A stretch of 64,000 nt of DNA, taken from positions 113,986,050 through 114,050,049 of the forward strand of contig CM022946.1 of assembly GCA_012931725.1 (NCBI GenBank), written 5' to 3'. Every line of letters starts with the position of its first letter. Within the stretch, counting starts at the first letter, position 1. The translations under genes were made by a program, and so were the position numbers. The notes under the pieces are model-generated. The model ran no database searches. It was given only the letters and a program-made list of their open reading frames with translations, and was not told where the DNA came from. This stretch comes from Litsea cubeba. Taxonomy: Eukaryota > Streptophyta > Magnoliopsida > Laurales > Lauraceae. Positions 59,005-64,000 of the stretch are shown here, in pieces.

Positions 59005-60776
59005 TAGGGGTTGTTTCTCGTAACGGACTCCCGGCGGGCCGTTTTTGAGCTTAAGTGTTGGAAAATCTTATGTTTTCGTTTGTAACTCTCTAACCGGGAG
59101 TCCTATTTGTGTGCCGTCAGTTCCTACGAGTCACTCTACCCCCGAGCGAAGTGCTCGTGCCGGTTTCCGATTTTTGTAGGGTCCGTTTCCCGTTCCGGAC
59201 CCCCGGCGGGCCGTTTTGGAGCCTAAGTGTTGGAGAATCCTGTGTTTTCGCTCGTAACTCTCTAACCGGGAGTCCTCTTTGCGAGCCGCCAGTTCCTACG
59301 AGTCACTCCTCGAGCAAAGTGCTCGTGCCGATTTCCGATTTATGGAGGGTCCGTTTCTCATTCTAAGTGTTGGAGAATCTTATGTCTTTGCTTGTAACTC
59401 CCTAACCGGGAGTCCTACTTGCGAGCTGGCAGTTACTACGAGTCACTCTACCCTCGAGTGAAGTCCTCGTGCCGGTTTTCAATTTTTGTAGAGGCCGTTT
59501 CTCATACCGGACTCCCGGCGGGCCGTTTTTGAGCTTAAGTGTTGGAAAATCTTATGTTTTCGGTCGTAACTGTAACCGGGAGTCCTATTTGTGTGCCGTC
59601 AGTTCCTACGAGTCACTCTACCCCCAAGCGAAGTGCTCGTGCCGGTTTCCGATTTTTGTAGGGTCCGTTTCCCATTCCGGACCCCCAGCGGGCCGTTTTG
59701 GAGCCTAAGTGTTGGAGAATCCTGTGTTTTCGCTCGTAACTGTCTAACCGGGAGTCGTCTTTGCTAGCCATCAGTTCCTATGAGTCTCTCTACCCTCGAG
59801 CAAAGTGCTCGTGCCGGTTTCCGATTTATGGAGGGTCCGTTTCCCATTCTATGTGTTGGAGAATCTGATGTTTTCGCTCGTAACTGTCTAACCGGGAGTC
59901 CTATTTGCGAGATGGCAGTTCCTACAAGTCACTCTACCCTCAAGCGAAGTCCTCGTGCCGGTTTCCGATTTTTGTAGGGGCCGTTTCTCGTACCGGACTC
60001 CCGGCGGGCCGTTTTTGAGGTTAAGTGTTGGAAGATCTTATGTTTTCGGTCGTAACTCTCTAACCGGGAGTTCTATTTGCGTGCCGTCAGTTCCTACGAG
60101 TCACTCTACCCTCGAGCGAAGTGCTCGTGCCGGTTTTCGATTTTTGTAGGGTCCGTTTCCCGTACCGAGCCCCAGGCGGGCCGTTTTGGAGCCTAAGTGT
60201 TCGAGAATCCTGTGTTTTCGCTCGTAACTCTCTAACCAGGAGTCCTCTTTGCGAGCCGTCTGTTCCTACGAGTCACTCCTCGAGCAAAGTGCTCATGCCG
60301 GTTTCCGATTTATGGAGGGTCCATATCTCATTCTAAGTGTTGGAGAATCTTATGTTTTCGCTCGTAAGTCTCTAACCGGGAGTCCTATTTGGGAGCTGGC
60401 AGTTGCTACGAGTCACTCTACCCTCAAGCGAAGTCCTCATGTCAGTTTCCGATTTTTGTAGGGGACGTTTCCCATTCCGGATTCCCGGCGGGCCGTTTTG
60501 GAGCTTAAGTGTTGGAAAATCTTATGTTTTCGGTCGTAACGCTCTAACCGGGAGTCCTATTTGCGTGCCGTCAGTTCCTACGAGTCACTTTACCGTCGAG
60601 TGAAGTGCTCGTGCCGGTTTTCGATTTACGGAGGGGCCGTTTCCCGTTCTGGACCCCCAGCGGGCCGTTTTGGAGCCTAAGTCTTGGAGAATCATATGTT
60701 TTCGGCCGTAACTCTCTAACCGGGAGTCCTATTTGCGAGCCGTCAGTTCCTACGAGTCACACTACCCTCGAGTGAA
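59005..60776 (+). repeat. Satellite block D, second copy of the 53.85-55.6 kb region
   Basis: Shift of 5152 bp (53957/59109, 54317/59469, 54628/59780, 54969/60121). It ends after a single tetramer where the first copy has two. Confidence 0.82.
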
Positions 60777-61921
60777 GTGCTCGTGCCGGTTTCCTATTTT
60801 TGAAGGGGGCGTTACCAGTTCTGGACCCCCGGTGGGCCGTTTTGGAGCCTAAGTGTTGGAGAATCCTGTGTTTTCGCTCGTAACTCTCTAACCGGGAGTC
60901 CTCTTTGCAGGCCGTCAGTTCCTACGAGTCACTCTACCCTCGAGCAAAGTGCTCGTGCCGGTTTCCGATTTACGGAGGGGCCATTTCCCATTCCGGACCC
61001 CCGGCGGGCCGTTTTGGAGGCTAAGTGTTGGAGAATCCTGTGTTTTCGCTCGTAACTCTCTAACCGGGATTCCTCTTTGCGAGCCGTCAGTTCCTAGGAG
61101 TCACTCTACCCTCGAGCGAAGTGCTCGTGCTGGTTTCGAATTTTTGTATGGTCCGTTTCCCGTTCTGGACCCCAGGGCGGCAGTTTTGGAGCCTAGGTGT
61201 TGGAGAATCCTGTGTTTTCGCTCGTAACTCTCTAACCAGGAGTCCTCTTTTCGAGCCGTCAGTTCCTACAAGTCACTCTACCCTCGAGCAAAGTGCTCGT
61301 GCTGCTCGTGCTGGTTTCCAATTTATGGACTGTCCGTTTCCCATTCTAAGTGTTGGAAAATCTTATGTTTTCGCTCGTAACTCTCTAACCAGGAGTCTTA
61401 TTTGTGAGCTGGCAGTTCCTACGAGTCACTCTACCCTCTAGCGAAGTCCTCATGCCGGTTTCCGATTTTTGTAGGGGCCGTTTCCCGTTCCGGACTCCCG
61501 GCGGGCCGTTTTGGAGATTAAGTGTTGGAAAATCCTATGTTTTCGGTCGCAACTCTCTAACCGGGAGTCCTATTTGCGTGCCGTCAATTCCTATGAGTCA
61601 CTCTACCCTCGAGCGAAGTGCTCATGCCGATTTCCATTTTACGGAGGGGCCGCTTCCTGTTCCGGACCGCCGGCGCGCCGTTTTGGAGCCTAGGTATTGG
61701 AGAATCATATGTTTTCGGCCGTAACTCTCTAACCAGTACTCCAATTTGCTAGCCGTCATTTCCTACGAGTCACACTACCCTCGAGTGAAGTGCTCGTGCC
61801 GGTTTCCTATTTTTGGAGGGCGTTTCCAGTTCCGGACCCCCGGCGGGCTGTTTTGGAGCCTAAGTGTTGGAGAATCCTGTGTTTTTGCTCGTACCTCTCT
61901 AACCGAGATTCCTCTTTGCGA

Positions 61922-64000
61922 GCCTAGGTGTTGGAAAATCCTTTGTTTTCGGGCAGAAATCTCTAACCGGGAGTCCTGTTTGTGTGCCGTCAGTTCCTAC
62001 GAGTCACTCTACTCTCGAGCGATGTGCTCCTACCAGTTTCCGATTTTTGGAGGGGCTGTTTCACATTCCGGACACTTGGCGGGCCGTTTTGGAGCCTAAG
62101 TGTTGGAGAATCATATATTTTCCTTCGTAACTCTCTAATGGGGAGTCCTATTTGCGTGCAGTCAGTTCCTACGAGTCACTCTACCCTCGAACGAAGTGCA
62201 CTTGCCGGTTTTCTATTTTTAAAATGGCTGTTTCACGTTCCGGAGCCCAGGCGGGCCGTTTTGGAGCCTAAGTGTTGGAAAATCCTGTGTTTTCGCCCGT
62301 AACTCTCTAATCAGGAGTCCTATTTGGGAGCCGCCAGTTCCTAGGAGTCACTCTACCTTCGAGCGATGTGCTCATGCCGGTTTCCTATTTTTGGGGGCGG
62401 CGTTTCTTGTTCCGGAACCCCGGCGGGCCGTTTTGGAGCCTAAGTGTTGGAGAATCCTGTGTTTTCGCTCGTAACTCTCTAACCGGGAGTCCTCTTTGCG
62501 AGCCGTCAGTTGCTACGAGTCACTCCACACTCGAGCAAAGTGTCCGTGCCAGTTTCTGATTTTTGGAGGGGCCGTTTCCCGTCGGACCCCTGGCGGGCCG
62601 TTTTGGAGCCTAAGAGTTGGAAAATCCTATGTTTTCGGTCGTAAATCTCTAACCGGGAGTCTATTTGCTTGCCGTCAGTTCCTACGAGTCACTCTGCCCT
62701 CGAGCGAAGTGCTCGTGCCGGTTTCCGATTTTTGGAGGGGCCGTCTAATGTTTCGGACCCCCGGCGGGCCGTTTTGGAGCCTAAGTGTTGGAGAATCATA
62801 TGTTTTCGCTAGAACTCTGTAACCGGGAATCCTGTTTGTGTGCCGGTAGTTTCTACGAGTCACTCTTCCCTCGAGCGTAGTGCTCGGCTGGTTTCCGATT
62901 TTTAGAGGGGCTGTTTCACATTCTAGACCCCCAGCGGGCCGTTTTGGAGCCTAAGTGTTGGAGAATCATATGTTTTTAGCCGAAACTCTCTAACCGGGAG
63001 TCATATTTGCGTGTCGTCATTTCCTACGAGTCACTCTACCCTCGAGCGATGTGCTCGTGCCGGTTTCCGATTTTTGGAGGGGCCGTTTCACATTCCGAAC
63101 CCCTAGCGGGCCGTTCTGGAGCCTAAGTGTGGGAGAATCCTATGATTTCGCTCGTAACTCTCTAACCGGGAGTTCTATTTGCATGCCCTCAGACCCTACG
63201 AGTCACTCTACCCTCGAGCGAAGTGCTCGTGCCGGTTTTCGATTTTTAGAGGGGCTGTTTCACATTACGGTCCCCTGGGGGGCCCTTTTGGAGCCTAAGT
63301 GTTGGAGAATCCTATGTGTTTCGGTCGTAACTCTCTAACCGAGAGTCCTATTTGCGTGCCGTCAGTTCCTACGAGTGACTCTACCCTCGAGCGAAGTGCC
63401 CGTGCCGGTTTTCGAGTTTTGGAGGGGCCGTTTCCAGCTCCGGACCCCCGGCGGGTCGATTGGAGCCAAAGTTTTGGAAAATCCCGTGTTTTCGCCCGTA
63501 ACTCTCTAATTGGGAGTCCTATTTGTGAGCCGTCAGTTCTTACGAGTCACTCTACCCTCGAGCGAAGTGATCATGCCGGTTTCCTATTTTTGGAGTCGGC
63601 GTTTCCAATTCCGGACCCCCTGGCGGGCCGTTTTGGAGCCTAAGTGTTGGAGAATCCTGTGTTTTCGCTCGTAACTCTCTAACCGGGAGTCCTCTTTGCG
63701 AGCCGTCTGTTCCTACGAGTCACTCTACCCTCGAGCGAAGTGCTCGTGCCGGTTTTCGATTTACAGAGGGTCCATTTCCCGTTCCAGACCCCCGGCAGGC
63801 CGTTTTGGATCCTAAGTGTTGGAGAATCCTGTGTTTTCGCTCATAACTCTCTAACCGGGATTCCTCTTTGCGAGCCGTCAGTTCCTACGAGTCACTCTAC
63901 CCTCGAGCGAATTGCTCGTGCCGGTTTCCGATTTTTGTAGGGTCCGTTTCCCGTTCCGGACCCCAGGCGGGCCGTGTTGGAGCCTAAGTGTTGGAGAATC
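61922..64000 (+). repeat. Satellite block B, second copy (continues past window)
   Basis: Begins at an out-of-register junction, GCGAGCC/TAGGTGTTGG, and stays aligned with 49041 onward to the right edge. Confidence 0.88.

Larger units (their letters stand above)
34235..64000 (+). repeat. 172-bp satellite, block 3 with higher-order repeats
   Basis: About 30 kb of head-to-tail units reaching the right edge. Full units are 172 bp (register points 39331, 39503, 39675, 39847). Many units lack 28 bp between CCCATTC and TAAGTGTTGG (144-bp type), and some also lack 4 bp in ACTCTACCCTCGAG, giving ACTCCTCGAG. I count roughly thirty short units, all between 34.5 and 61.4 kb. Most units keep a CTCGAG site. 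The stretch is organised into tetramers and multi-kilobase repeated blocks. Confidence 0.96.

Noticed and set aside
16491..64000. CRISPR-like array of regular repeats
   Set aside because: Units abut head to tail with no unique spacers, unit length is 172 bp, and the context is plant nuclear DNA.

Overview
The window is repeat-dense plant nuclear DNA and holds almost no ordinary genes. The plant assignment rests on Ty1/Copia elements with an initiator-Met tRNA primer site, a hAT-Tip100 transposon, a CACTA transposon end, a TRIM element, a long Gypsy-type LTR, short GT-AG introns and a 5'-UTR-like CTAGGGTTT stretch. I cannot name the species.

Layout: (a) 1-6332, the 3' part of a degenerate Copia retrotransposon (copy 1), sitting upstream of (b) two short spliced exons (6657-7090) whose first exon resembles the coiled coil of the plant kinetochore protein Spc25. 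(c) 8246-12013, a complete hAT-Tip100 transposon with a perfect 8-bp target-site duplication and a broken transposase. (d) 12022-15181, mostly featureless DNA with one possible exon and one leader-like stretch. (e) 15182-15340, a fold-back MITE with nested hairpins. (f) From 15592, the left end of a CACTA transposon, with sub-terminal repeats and two predicted minus-strand terminal exons. (g) 16491 to the right edge, a 172-bp tandem satellite, interrupted by a Gypsy-type LTR (17639-21862, itself carrying an inverted TRIM) and by a second, full-length Copia copy (25101-34234). The satellite totals about 34 kb, more than half the window.

The most interesting signal is the satellite and its origin. 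The first two units next to the CACTA exon look like intermediates between transposon coding sequence and satellite, so the array seems to have grown out of a transposon exon. Right of the second Copia copy the array changes character. Short units lacking 28 bp (often 32 bp) appear, tetrameric higher-order repeats of 656 or 660 bp form, and multi-kilobase blocks recur at shifts of about 2.14, 5.59/5.15 and 12.88 kb. Several out-of-register breakpoints are visible.

The two Copia copies share the same disabling mutations, yet copy 2 has nearly identical LTRs. That suggests a defective lineage mobilised in trans. Copy 2 is flanked by a 255-bp rather than a 5-bp direct duplication and has lost the last bases of its right LTR.

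Limits: all identities and unit counts were made by eye. No search or alignment was run. The many + strand open frames inside the satellite are by-products of a repeat with few stops and are not annotated as genes.
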